From Flammeovirgaceae bacterium (GTDB lineage Bacteria; Bacteroidota; Bacteroidia; Cytophagales; Cyclobacteriaceae): a stretch of 15,838 nt of DNA. A program made the translations under genes and the position numbers. Of this stretch, positions 1-5,539 are shown piece after piece. The DNA lies in assembly GCA_947457025.1 (NCBI GenBank), contig CANGUI010000012.1, forward strand, positions 1 through 15,838, in the 5' to 3' direction. Below the pieces are notes generated by a model. It was not told where the DNA came from. It saw nothing but the letters and a program-made list of their open reading frames with translations, and did not search any database. How positions within the stretch are numbered: the stretch's first letter is position 1; every line of letters starts with the position of its first letter.

Positions 1-25
1 GTTAACAATCGCTTTTTGCATGAAT

Positions 26-56
26 CAAAGATACGGGTTGCAGAACCGGGAACAAG
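26..56 (-). promoter_or_regulatory. Leftward Bacteroidota-type promoter near the window edge
   Basis: On the minus strand, TATCTTTG (33 down to 26) matches the Bacteroidota -7 consensus TAnnTTTG exactly. It is preceded, after a 19-base spacer, by CTTG (56 to 53), close to the TTTG -33 element. Transcription would start at about base 20 and run off the left edge. An ATG at 21-19 opens a frame (M-Q-K-A-I-V-N) that stays open to base 1. If that is the true start, the mRNA would be nearly leaderless; otherwise the gene starts outside the window. The gene itself cannot be identified from seven codons. Confidence 0.5.
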
Positions 57-174
57 GGCTCGGAGCATTTTGCCGATTGGCACATGAGTCGAAAATTTTA
101 TCGTTTGGCCCACCAGCCTGGACGCCGTTACCGGTAGGCTGATCAATGCCAATAATTAAACGGATGAGGTGAAA
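57..174. other. Divergent intergenic spacer, no gene seen
   Basis: This stretch separates the leftward promoter from the rightward riboswitch promoter. I see no convincing coding frame or RNA gene in it. The only structure noted is an inverted repeat, CAGCCT (114-119) and AGGCTG (136-141), with a 16-base loop and no T-run after it. It could be an operator or a chance pairing. Confidence 0.4.
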
Positions 175-208
175 TTTTCATATTTCATTTCTTTTCGCAC
201 TATATTTG
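175..208 (+). promoter_or_regulatory. Promoter of the TPP-regulated receptor transcript
   Basis: TATATTTG at 201-208 is an exact match to the Bacteroidota -7 box TAnnTTTG. The T-rich stretch at 175-178, extending towards 185, is a weak -33 element at roughly the expected distance. The predicted start, a few bases after 208, falls at about 212-215. The transcript would therefore begin directly at the small hairpin that precedes the thi-box aptamer. Confidence 0.6.
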
Positions 209-225
209 CACGGTCTGGAAACAGA

Positions 226-300
226 CAAGGGGTGCCTCAAGATAACAGGCTGAGATTATACCCATAGAACCTGATGCCGGTAATGCGGCCGAAGGGAGTG
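226..300 (+). promoter_or_regulatory. TPP riboswitch (thi-box aptamer)
   Basis: The conserved thi-box blocks occur in the right order: GGGGTGCC at 229-236, GGCTGAGA at 248-255, ATACCC at 258-263, GAACCTGAT at 267-275, GGTAATGC at 279-286 and GAAGGGA at 291-297. Pairings traced by hand are P2, GGGT 230-233 with ACCC 260-263; P3, GCCT 234-237 with AGGC 247-250; P4, CCT 270-272 with AGG 293-295; and P5, GCCG 276-279 with CGGC 286-289. The closing helix P1 looks very weak. A 5-bp hairpin with a GAAA tetraloop (213-226) sits immediately upstream and uses the bases where the 5' strand of P1 would be. This RNA class binds thiamine pyrophosphate and usually lowers expression of thiamine biosynthesis or transport genes when TPP is plentiful. 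It lies in the leader of the receptor gene that starts at 379. Confidence 0.93.
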
Positions 301-324
301 AAGCGACAGCCAAAGGTATTGTTA

Positions 325-368
325 TGTGTAAGCAAGCACATTCCCCGGTGTGCGGGCGGGTTTCAACC
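325..368 (+). promoter_or_regulatory. Possible riboswitch expression platform
   Basis: Between the aptamer and the receptor start, two hairpins compete for the same bases. TGTG 325-328 can pair with CACA 337-340, while GCACA 336-340 can pair with TGTGC 349-353. A third small stem, GGT 359-361 with ACC 366-368, lies ten bases before the start codon. No U-tract follows any of them, so classical Rho-independent termination is not supported, and control at translation initiation is the more natural guess. These are short stems found by eye. Confidence 0.3.
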
Positions 369-378
369 GTATTCTTGT

Positions 379-2826
379 ATGTTCAGATACCTTATTTGGT
401 TTGGAGTAGTTCTGTCCACCACAGCTTCAGCTCAAAATTACCTGCGCGGTGTGGTGCGCGATGGGCGCCTGCAGCCACTGGCAGGTGCCACCGTACAGGC
501 TGATGGTTTATCGCGTGCAGCCATTACCGATGAGTGGGGCAGGTTCGTGATTACCGTGCCCTCCGCTGACTCGGTCTTTGTACACATCCGTTTTGTCGGA
601 TTCCGGGAGTTACGCCAACGTACAATGCCTGACGCCGGCTGGCAGGAATTTGTGCTGACGGAAGAGGTTCGCATAACGGACGAAGTGGTGGTAACCGCCA
701 CGCGGGCTACCGATAAGCTCCCGACTACGTTTACCAACCTCAGTAAAATGGCCATTCAAAAACAGAATTTCGGGCAAGACTTGCCCTTCCTGCTGAACTG
801 GACTCCTTCGCTTGTTACCACCTCCGATGCCGGAGCCGGAATCGGGTACACAGGCCTGCGCATCCGCGGAAGCGATGCCACCCGCATCAATGTCACCATC
901 AACGGCATACCCCTTAACGATAGCGAGAGCCACGGCGTATTCTGGGTAAATACTCCCGATCTGGCTTCTTCTGTGCAAAGCGTACAAGTACAGCGTGGCG
1001 TGGGGACCTCCACCAATGGGGCAGCCGCATTCGGCGCCTCTTTAAACATCCAGACCAATGCGCGCAATGACCGCGCCTATGCAGACATCATCAATGCCGT
1101 GGGCTCATTCAACACCCGGCGCCACACGGTGGCTTTTGGATCCGGCCTCATTAACGACCGGTTTGTTTTCGATGGGCGCCTCTCCCAGATCAAGTCTGAC
1201 GGCTTTATCGACCGTGCATTCTCCGATCTGAAATCGTATTATCTCTCCGGTGGCTACTATGGCAAAAAAACGATGGTTAAGGCAATCGTATTTGGTGGTA
1301 ATGAGGTTACGTACCAAAGTTGGTACGGCGTGCCCGAGAGCCGCTTGCGCAGCAATCTGCCCGCCATGTTGGAAACCGCAGCGGCGGAGGGATGGAACGA
1401 ACAGCAGACGGCCCTGCTCCTCAACTCCGACCCGCGCACCTTTAATATCTATACCTATCCCAACCAAGTCGATAACTACAGCCAGGATCACTACCAACTG
1501 CATGTGTCTCACGAGTTGAAACCAAACCTTACGCTGAACGGGGCGCTGCATTACACCTACGGCCGCGGTTTTTTTGAAGAGTTTCGAACCAACGACCGAT
1601 TCTCGCGCTACGGGCTCTCGCCGGTTTCGATTGGCGGTGAAACCATCTCATCCTCCGATCTGGTGCGCAGGCGCTGGCTCGACAATCACTTTTTTGGTGG
1701 CACATACTCCTTGCAGTACGAAGGCGAGCGCTGGAACAGCACCGTAGGCGGCGCGTGGAATCAATACCGGGGCGACCACTTTGGCGAAATCATCTGGGCA
1801 GCGAGCATGCCGCACGTGCCGAAAGACTACCGGTATTACTTGAACGATGGGATAAAAAATGATTTTAACATCTTCTGGAAAAATACCTATCAGCTCACCG
1901 GCCGCTGGAATGGGTTTCTGGATCTGCAATTCCGCACCATTGACTATGCTGCAGGAGGCCTCGAAGACCGGCAATTTACCTTTCAGGTAGACCGCCGCTT
2001 TCACTTCTTCAACCCAAAAGTGGGCGCCACCTATCAGCTCACCTCGCAGCAGCAATTCTATGCCAGCTATGCCGTGGCCAATCGCGAGCCCGTGCGGGCC
2101 GATTTTGTAGATGCCATTGGTGGTCGTGTGCCGAAGCCTGAAACATTGTTCAATTGGGAAGCAGGCTGGCGACTGCGAACGGGGTATGCACAGATCAACC
2201 TCAATTATTACCGCATGAATTACCGCAATCAACTCGTACTCACCGGAGCGGTCAACGATGTGGGCGCATCAATCCGCACAAACGTGGATGAGAGTTTTCG
2301 CGAAGGGGTTGAAGCGGAAACCATCATGCGCCTGCATCCACGTGTGACGTGGAATGCAAACCTGGCTCTCAGCCGTAATAAAATCCGCGAGTTTGTAGAA
2401 GTGCTCTACGACTACGGATCCGATTTCGATCAGTACAATGAGGTGAAGCGTACCTATCGTAACACCGACATCTCGTTCTCGCCCAATCTTGTGGGCGGCT
2501 CCATGCTGCAATACACACCCTTTCCTGGAGCTGAAATGGTGTGGATGAGCAAGTATGTAGGGCGGCAGTTTCTGGATAATACGGGCCAGGCGGCACGGCA
2601 ACTTGATGCTTTTTTTGCACAGGACATCCGCCTGGGGTACAGTTGGCAACCTAGAGGCATGCGGGAGATTAACATCAGCTTGCTGGCGAATAACATCTTC
2701 AGCGCTCGCTATGAATCGAATGGCTACACCTGGGGCTACCTGGCAGGCGCTGCAGAAGTGCGGCAAAACTACTTTTATCCGCAGGCGGGCCGAAATTTTA
2801 TGGTGATGGTGGCGCTGCGGTTTTGA
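379..2826 (+). CDS. TPP-riboswitch-controlled TonB-dependent outer-membrane receptor (putative thiamine transporter)
   Basis: This is an outer-membrane beta-barrel receptor of 815 residues that imports a ligand using TonB energy. The start at 379 gives a clean signal peptide (FRYLIWFGVVLSTTASA), with likely cleavage after Ala18. An in-frame ATG at 274 is rejected because it lies inside the riboswitch. Residues ~21-105 form a carboxypeptidase-regulatory-like domain. A TonB-box-like DEVVVTAT follows, then a plug (~115-230) with LRIRGSD and INGIPLND, then a long barrel ending in an aromatic residue (VALRF), as outer-membrane proteins do. The substrate is inferred only from the TPP riboswitch: thi-box-regulated TonB receptors in Bacteroidota are regarded as thiamine or thiamine-phosphate transporters. 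The inner-membrane transporter (PnuT) and thiamine pyrophosphokinase genes often seen next to such receptors are absent here; the next gene is convergent. Confidence 0.9.
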   Translation: MFRYLIWFGVVLSTTASAQNYLRGVVRDGRLQPLAGATVQADGLSRAAITDEWGRFVITVPSADSVFVHIRFVGFRELRQRTMPDAGWQEFVLTEEVRITDEVVVTATRATDKLPTTFTNLSKMAIQKQNFGQDLPFLLNWTPSLVTTSDAGAGIGYTGLRIRGSDATRINVTINGIPLNDSESHGVFWVNTPDLASSVQSVQVQRGVGTSTNGAAAFGASLNIQTNARNDRAYADIINAVGSFNTRRHTVAFGSGLINDRFVFDGRLSQIKSDGFIDRAFSDLKSYYLSGGYYGKKTMVKAIVFGGNEVTYQSWYGVPESRLRSNLPAMLETAAAEGWNEQQTALLLNSDPRTFNIYTYPNQVDNYSQDHYQLHVSHELKPNLTLNGALHYTYGRGFFEEFRTNDRFSRYGLSPVSIGGETISSSDLVRRRWLDNHFFGGTYSLQYEGERWNSTVGGAWNQYRGDHFGEIIWAASMPHVPKDYRYYLNDGIKNDFNIFWKNTYQLTGRWNGFLDLQFRTIDYAAGGLEDRQFTFQVDRRFHFFNPKVGATYQLTSQQQFYASYAVANREPVRADFVDAIGGRVPKPETLFNWEAGWRLRTGYAQINLNYYRMNYRNQLVLTGAVNDVGASIRTNVDESFREGVEAETIMRLHPRVTWNANLALSRNKIREFVEVLYDYGSDFDQYNEVKRTYRNTDISFSPNLVGGSMLQYTPFPGAEMVWMSKYVGRQFLDNTGQAARQLDAFFAQDIRLGYSWQPRGMREINISLLANNIFSARYESNGYTWGYLAGAAEVRQNYFYPQAGRNFMVMVALRF

Positions 2827-2850
2827 AGCAGAAAAATTTGCAATGGCCGC

Positions 2851-2867
2851 CGCCGGTGAAGACGGCG
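2851..2867. other. GC-rich inverted repeat between convergent genes
   Basis: CGCCG (2851-2855) and CGGCG (2863-2867) flank a 7-base loop in the 41-base gap between the receptor stop and the recO stop. It could fold from either strand. There is no T-run directly after it on the + strand, and the nearest one on the - strand is more than ten bases away. It is therefore at best a weak bidirectional terminator. Confidence 0.25.
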
Positions 2868-3533
2868 TCACCGCAGCACCTCGCGCAGTACGGCCACCGA
2901 TTTCAACTCGCCCAGCGACTCGATATGGGCGGCAAAAAAACGCAGTAGTAGTGTGAGTAACTCTTGCCGCTCAGTTCCGGTGAAGGCAAGAGACGTTCCA
3001 TAGCCGGCCTGCAGCAAGTTGCGCAGCCGTTCATCAATTCTACTATCCGGGCTCACGCCGCCCCAGATGTCGGCAGGTATCTGGGCACCAAATCCAAGCA
3101 GGCGGCTGAGGTGCACCAGAAAAATAAGATGGAAATTTTCCGGCTCTTGAGATTCATCCAGGGCAATGAGCGAGTCGATCAGAAACGTGCAAAGTTCCGC
3201 GGCATGACTTTCCTCACGCACAGCTTTGTTCAGGATTTCATTCAGAAACAGGCCCACACATGTTTTATAGATGTCCCGTCCGATGTGGTGGTAGGGATGC
3301 AGGCATTTCACCTCTTTCATCCGCAGAATGGAGGCGTTCTCTTTGTGGTAGACCACCAATTCGAGCAGCGTCAATGGCTGAAACAAAGCAATCTTGTTTT
3401 TTGCCGATTTCGTCCGGACTCCGTTAACAATGTAGGTCTGGATGCCGAATGCTTCGGTAAAAATGGTTACGATGATGGAGGTTTCACCGTATCGCGTAAA
3501 GCGGAAAACCACGCCACGGGTTTTATACAACAT
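2868..3533 (-). CDS. recO: DNA repair protein RecO
   Basis: RecO works in RecF-pathway recombinational repair, loading RecA onto SSB-coated DNA together with RecR. The 221-residue protein has the usual N-terminal OB-fold (residues ~1-80, starting M-L-Y-K-T-R-G-V-V and including the family-typical LFQPLTLLELVVYHK). A helical domain follows, with KTCVGLFLNEILNKAVREE and FLVHLSRLLGF. No CxxC pairs are present, so the zinc finger found in some RecO proteins is absent. The start ATG shares one base with the tdk stop codon (TAATG on the minus strand), which suggests translational coupling within a tdk-recO transcript. The 3' end faces the receptor gene convergently. Confidence 0.92.
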   Translation of the reverse strand: MLYKTRGVVFRFTRYGETSIIVTIFTEAFGIQTYIVNGVRTKSAKNKIALFQPLTLLELVVYHKENASILRMKEVKCLHPYHHIGRDIYKTCVGLFLNEILNKAVREESHAAELCTFLIDSLIALDESQEPENFHLIFLVHLSRLLGFGAQIPADIWGGVSPDSRIDERLRNLLQAGYGTSLAFTGTERQELLTLLLRFFAAHIESLGELKSVAVLREVLR

Positions 3534-4138
3534 TAGTCCGTTGGCTGGTCTCTGTTCTTCATGCCTTCCAGAAAGGCAGCGCGGCTGCGGGCCTCGTACT
3601 GATCTTTTTCGCCCAGCAGTACCTGCGAGGGGTTATCACTGAGCCGGAAGGAAAAGGAAGCGAGTTCCCCGGTTTGGGCACAAATGGCGTGCACTTTAGT
3701 AACAAACTCGGCCACCGCCAGCAGGTTGGGCATCTGCCCAAAAGGCTTCCCTTCAAAGTCCATATCCAGACCCGCCACAATCACGCGTTTTCCACCATTG
3801 GCAAGTTGGTTGCAGACCTCCACAATGGCATCATCGAAAAACTGGGCTTCGTCAATGCCAACCACGTCGCAGCTGCCAGCAAGCAACAGGATGTCCTGCG
3901 CAACGGAAACCGGGGTGGACCGAATCTCACGGGCAGCGTGTGACACGATTTTTTCATGATGGTAGCGTTTGTCGATGACTGGTTTGAAAATTTCAACCTG
4001 CTGCCGCGCGATCAGCGCCCGGTTGAGCCGGCGGATGAGCTCTTCCGTTTTGCCTGAAAACATACATCCGCAGATCACTTCAATCCAACCCCGTTTATTC
4101 GGCTGGCGCGTTCTATCCAGGTGGGGCTCAATAAACAT
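3533..4138 (-). CDS. tdk: Thymidine kinase, class II, with degenerate zinc site
   Basis: This enzyme phosphorylates thymidine to dTMP with ATP in pyrimidine salvage. It has 201 residues, the usual class II (TK1-like) size. The P-loop GCMFSGKT is at residues 24-31. Walker B/catalytic DEAQF is at 96-100 with the presumed base Glu97, and the conserved block AGLDMDFEGKPFG is at 122-134. The family normally holds a structural zinc with two CxxC pairs. Here only Cys153 remains; the others read Thr156, Ser185 and Ala188 (ICAQTGELA and YEARSRAAF). The nucleotide- and substrate-binding regions look intact, so I expect activity without zinc. It is the first gene of a pair with recO, and its own promoter lies in the gap after the ferredoxin gene. 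Confidence 0.95.
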   Translation of the reverse strand: MFIEPHLDRTRQPNKRGWIEVICGCMFSGKTEELIRRLNRALIARQQVEIFKPVIDKRYHHEKIVSHAAREIRSTPVSVAQDILLLAGSCDVVGIDEAQFFDDAIVEVCNQLANGGKRVIVAGLDMDFEGKPFGQMPNLLAVAEFVTKVHAICAQTGELASFSFRLSDNPSQVLLGEKDQYEARSRAAFLEGMKNRDQPTD

Positions 4139-4142
4139 AAAG

Positions 4143-4173
4143 CCAAGGTACGCTTATCCGGATAACTCGCCAA
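4143..4173 (-). promoter_or_regulatory. Promoter of tdk-recO
   Basis: On the minus strand, TACCTTGG (4150 down to 4143) matches seven of eight positions of TAnnTTTG. TTGG (4173 to 4170) is separated from it by exactly 19 bases and resembles the -33 element. The element lies in the 43-base gap between the ferredoxin stop and the tdk start, and its spacer contains a perfect 12-bp palindrome. The predicted leader is only a few bases long. Confidence 0.5.
4154..4165. promoter_or_regulatory. Perfect 12-bp palindrome, candidate operator
   Basis: TTATCCGGATAA is a perfect self-complementary 12-mer centred in the spacer between the -33 and -7 elements of the tdk promoter. A dimeric repressor bound here would block polymerase. 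A chance palindrome cannot be ruled out from one example. Confidence 0.35.
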
Positions 4174-4181
4174 CGGGACAA

Positions 4182-4505
4182 CTACAAGTCGTAGCGGATA
4201 TGCGGAAACTGACAGTCGCGCGGTACGCGGATGGCCACGTTACCCAGGGCCACGGCCTGGCAGCAGAGGCGCTCGTCTTCCCGCAGCAGGCCTTGTTCCC
4301 GGAACTTGCGTTCGGCCACCGTTTCGGGCTGCAGCTGGTCCCCGCCGCGGGTGATCACGGCCCGGCAGGTGGTGCACCGGCCCTTCCCGCCGCAGGCATG
4401 CATCCAATCTGTCCGACTCTCCAGCAAATAGGCCAGTAACGTGCGCCCGGCATCTTTCGCAACTACTTCTTTTTGGCCCATGTTTTCTATCCGTATCTTT
4501 ACCAT
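4182..4505 (-). CDS. 2Fe-2S ferredoxin
   Basis: This small electron carrier belongs to the plant/adrenodoxin-type ferredoxin fold (107 residues). The cluster ligands are Cys38, Cys44 and Cys47 (pattern Cx5Cx2C in ACGGKGRCTTCR) and a distal Cys82 in RLCCQA. Cys81 next to it is probably not a ligand, because the usual motif there is RLxCQ. The start at 4505 (M-V-K-I-R-I-E-N) begins directly with the first beta strand; an ATG nine codons upstream would add a tail unlike the family. The redox partner is unknown, since no reductase is nearby. It is divergent from the 329-aa protein, with 44 bases between starts, and a separate promoter follows it before tdk. Confidence 0.88.
   Translation of the reverse strand: MVKIRIENMGQKEVVAKDAGRTLLAYLLESRTDWMHACGGKGRCTTCRAVITRGGDQLQPETVAERKFREQGLLREDERLCCQAVALGNVAIRVPRDCQFPHIRYDL
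4471..4501 (+). promoter_or_regulatory. Possible promoter of the 329-aa unknown gene
   Basis: TATCTTTA at 4494-4501 matches seven of eight positions of TAnnTTTG. TTTTG at 4471-4475 lies 18 bases upstream, as a -33 element would. Both sit inside the 5' end of the divergent ferredoxin gene. The predicted leader is about 45 bases. In the gap itself, CTTAC-G-GTAAG (4516-4526) is a small inverted repeat between the two starts. Confidence 0.35.
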
Positions 4506-4549
4506 GCGTTTACAACTTACGGTAAGCGCCATCGTTTTACAAGGGCAAA

Positions 4550-5539
4550 ATGAGTGACGAAAGATTGAGTTTTCAGGCTATCGATGACTACAGCGATGAC
4601 TTTGCATCGAAGGTTGTAGCCGATTGGTTTTCCAGGCGCGTGCGTATCTCGGGGCCCGATATTCTAACGGTCACACCCATCGAGCAGGTTAATTACTTTG
4701 TACTCAAGGAACTGCTGGTCGCCTGGCGCCACGAGGCACAAAAATGGCGCAGCCCTTTTTTCGACTACCAGACCGTAGCGGTAGCCGAAGCAGTCAAGAA
4801 TCTCAGCACCGTACTTTCGAAAAATATCGCCATCAGCAAGGAGAATTTTCAGCCATTATTGAAGAAAGCGGTAAGCTCGGCATTGTATCTCATTGTGGAT
4901 CCGTACGACTTTTTTTCAGATGCGTTGGATCGCACCGGCGGCGGCAATGTACGTGCGGAGGACTTGCGCGGCGACATCAAGTATATCCGGATTAACCGGG
5001 CACCGATCGAACGCTTGGTGCACCTGTTGGAAGAACGCAAACAAACCATTGTGTCGGGCAAGGAGGCTTTTGCCCTGCTGGATCAATTGCTCGAAGAGCT
5101 CAATTTCCAACCGGAGGATGTGGAAGCGCACCTGGCACGCTTCAGTGCGGTGGTGCCCGTTTCCATTGATCAGTTTTTTGAAAAGCCGGCTGCGGCTGCA
5201 GCACCGGTTCCTGATGCTGCGGCCGCAAAACGTCAGCCGTCAGCTGCGCCACCCCTGCCCCCAGTCGCCACCCCGGCTGCTGCCACGCCGCCCTCGCCGC
5301 GTAACTTCCGAAAGATTACACGACTCCAGGATGGCCTCACCATCAATCAGAAGTTTATGTTTACGAAGATCCTCTTTAATGGCGATTTTGAAATCTTTAC
5401 CTCAGCCATTGAACGCCTCGATCGGATGCCTTCGCTGGAAAAAGCAGTGGCCTACCTGGCTGATCAATACCCGGAGTGGGACCGCTCCAGTGAGGAGTAC
5501 GAGGAATTCATCGATGTGGTGACCCTGAGGTTCTCTTAG
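4550..5539 (+). CDS. Conserved-looking two-domain protein of unknown function
   Basis: I do not recognise a named family for this 329-residue protein. It has no signal peptide or membrane segment, so it is probably cytoplasmic. Residues 1-210 are mostly helical, acidic to mixed, and include a conserved-looking stretch VDPYDFFSDAL (~116-126). Residues 213-250 are an Ala/Pro-rich, low-complexity linker. Residues ~252-329 form a compact C-terminal domain (LTINQKFMFTKILFNGDFEI, then a helix and EEFIDVVTLRF). That tail resembles the ends of several uncharacterised Bacteroidota proteins I recall, but I cannot assign a role. The gene is divergent from the ferredoxin and convergent with rodA, and its TAG stop overlaps the rodA TAA by three bases. 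The coding call is firm: the frame is long, the codon use resembles its neighbours, and the domain structure is clear. Confidence 0.85.
   Translation: MSDERLSFQAIDDYSDDFASKVVADWFSRRVRISGPDILTVTPIEQVNYFVLKELLVAWRHEAQKWRSPFFDYQTVAVAEAVKNLSTVLSKNIAISKENFQPLLKKAVSSALYLIVDPYDFFSDALDRTGGGNVRAEDLRGDIKYIRINRAPIERLVHLLEERKQTIVSGKEAFALLDQLLEELNFQPEDVEAHLARFSAVVPVSIDQFFEKPAAAAAPVPDAAAAKRQPSAAPPLPPVATPAAATPPSPRNFRKITRLQDGLTINQKFMFTKILFNGDFEIFTSAIERLDRMPSLEKAVAYLADQYPEWDRSSEEYEEFIDVVTLRFS

Noticed and set aside
274..378. Longer N-terminus for the TonB receptor starting at the ATG at 274
   Set aside because: That ATG is inside the conserved CTGAT block of the TPP aptamer, and the extra 35 residues would precede a normal signal peptide that begins at 379.
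2851..2867. Rho-independent terminator between the receptor and recO
   Set aside because: The 5-bp GC stem has no T-run directly after it on either strand, so it is listed only as an inverted repeat.
1105..2871. Several minus-strand open frames of 148-200 codons antisense to the receptor gene
   Set aside because: They mirror the codon pattern of the receptor in GC-moderate DNA, contain no recognisable domain, and the + strand gene fully explains the region.
2964..3536. A 190-codon + strand frame over recO
   Set aside because: It is antisense to a clear RecO protein and has no family features.
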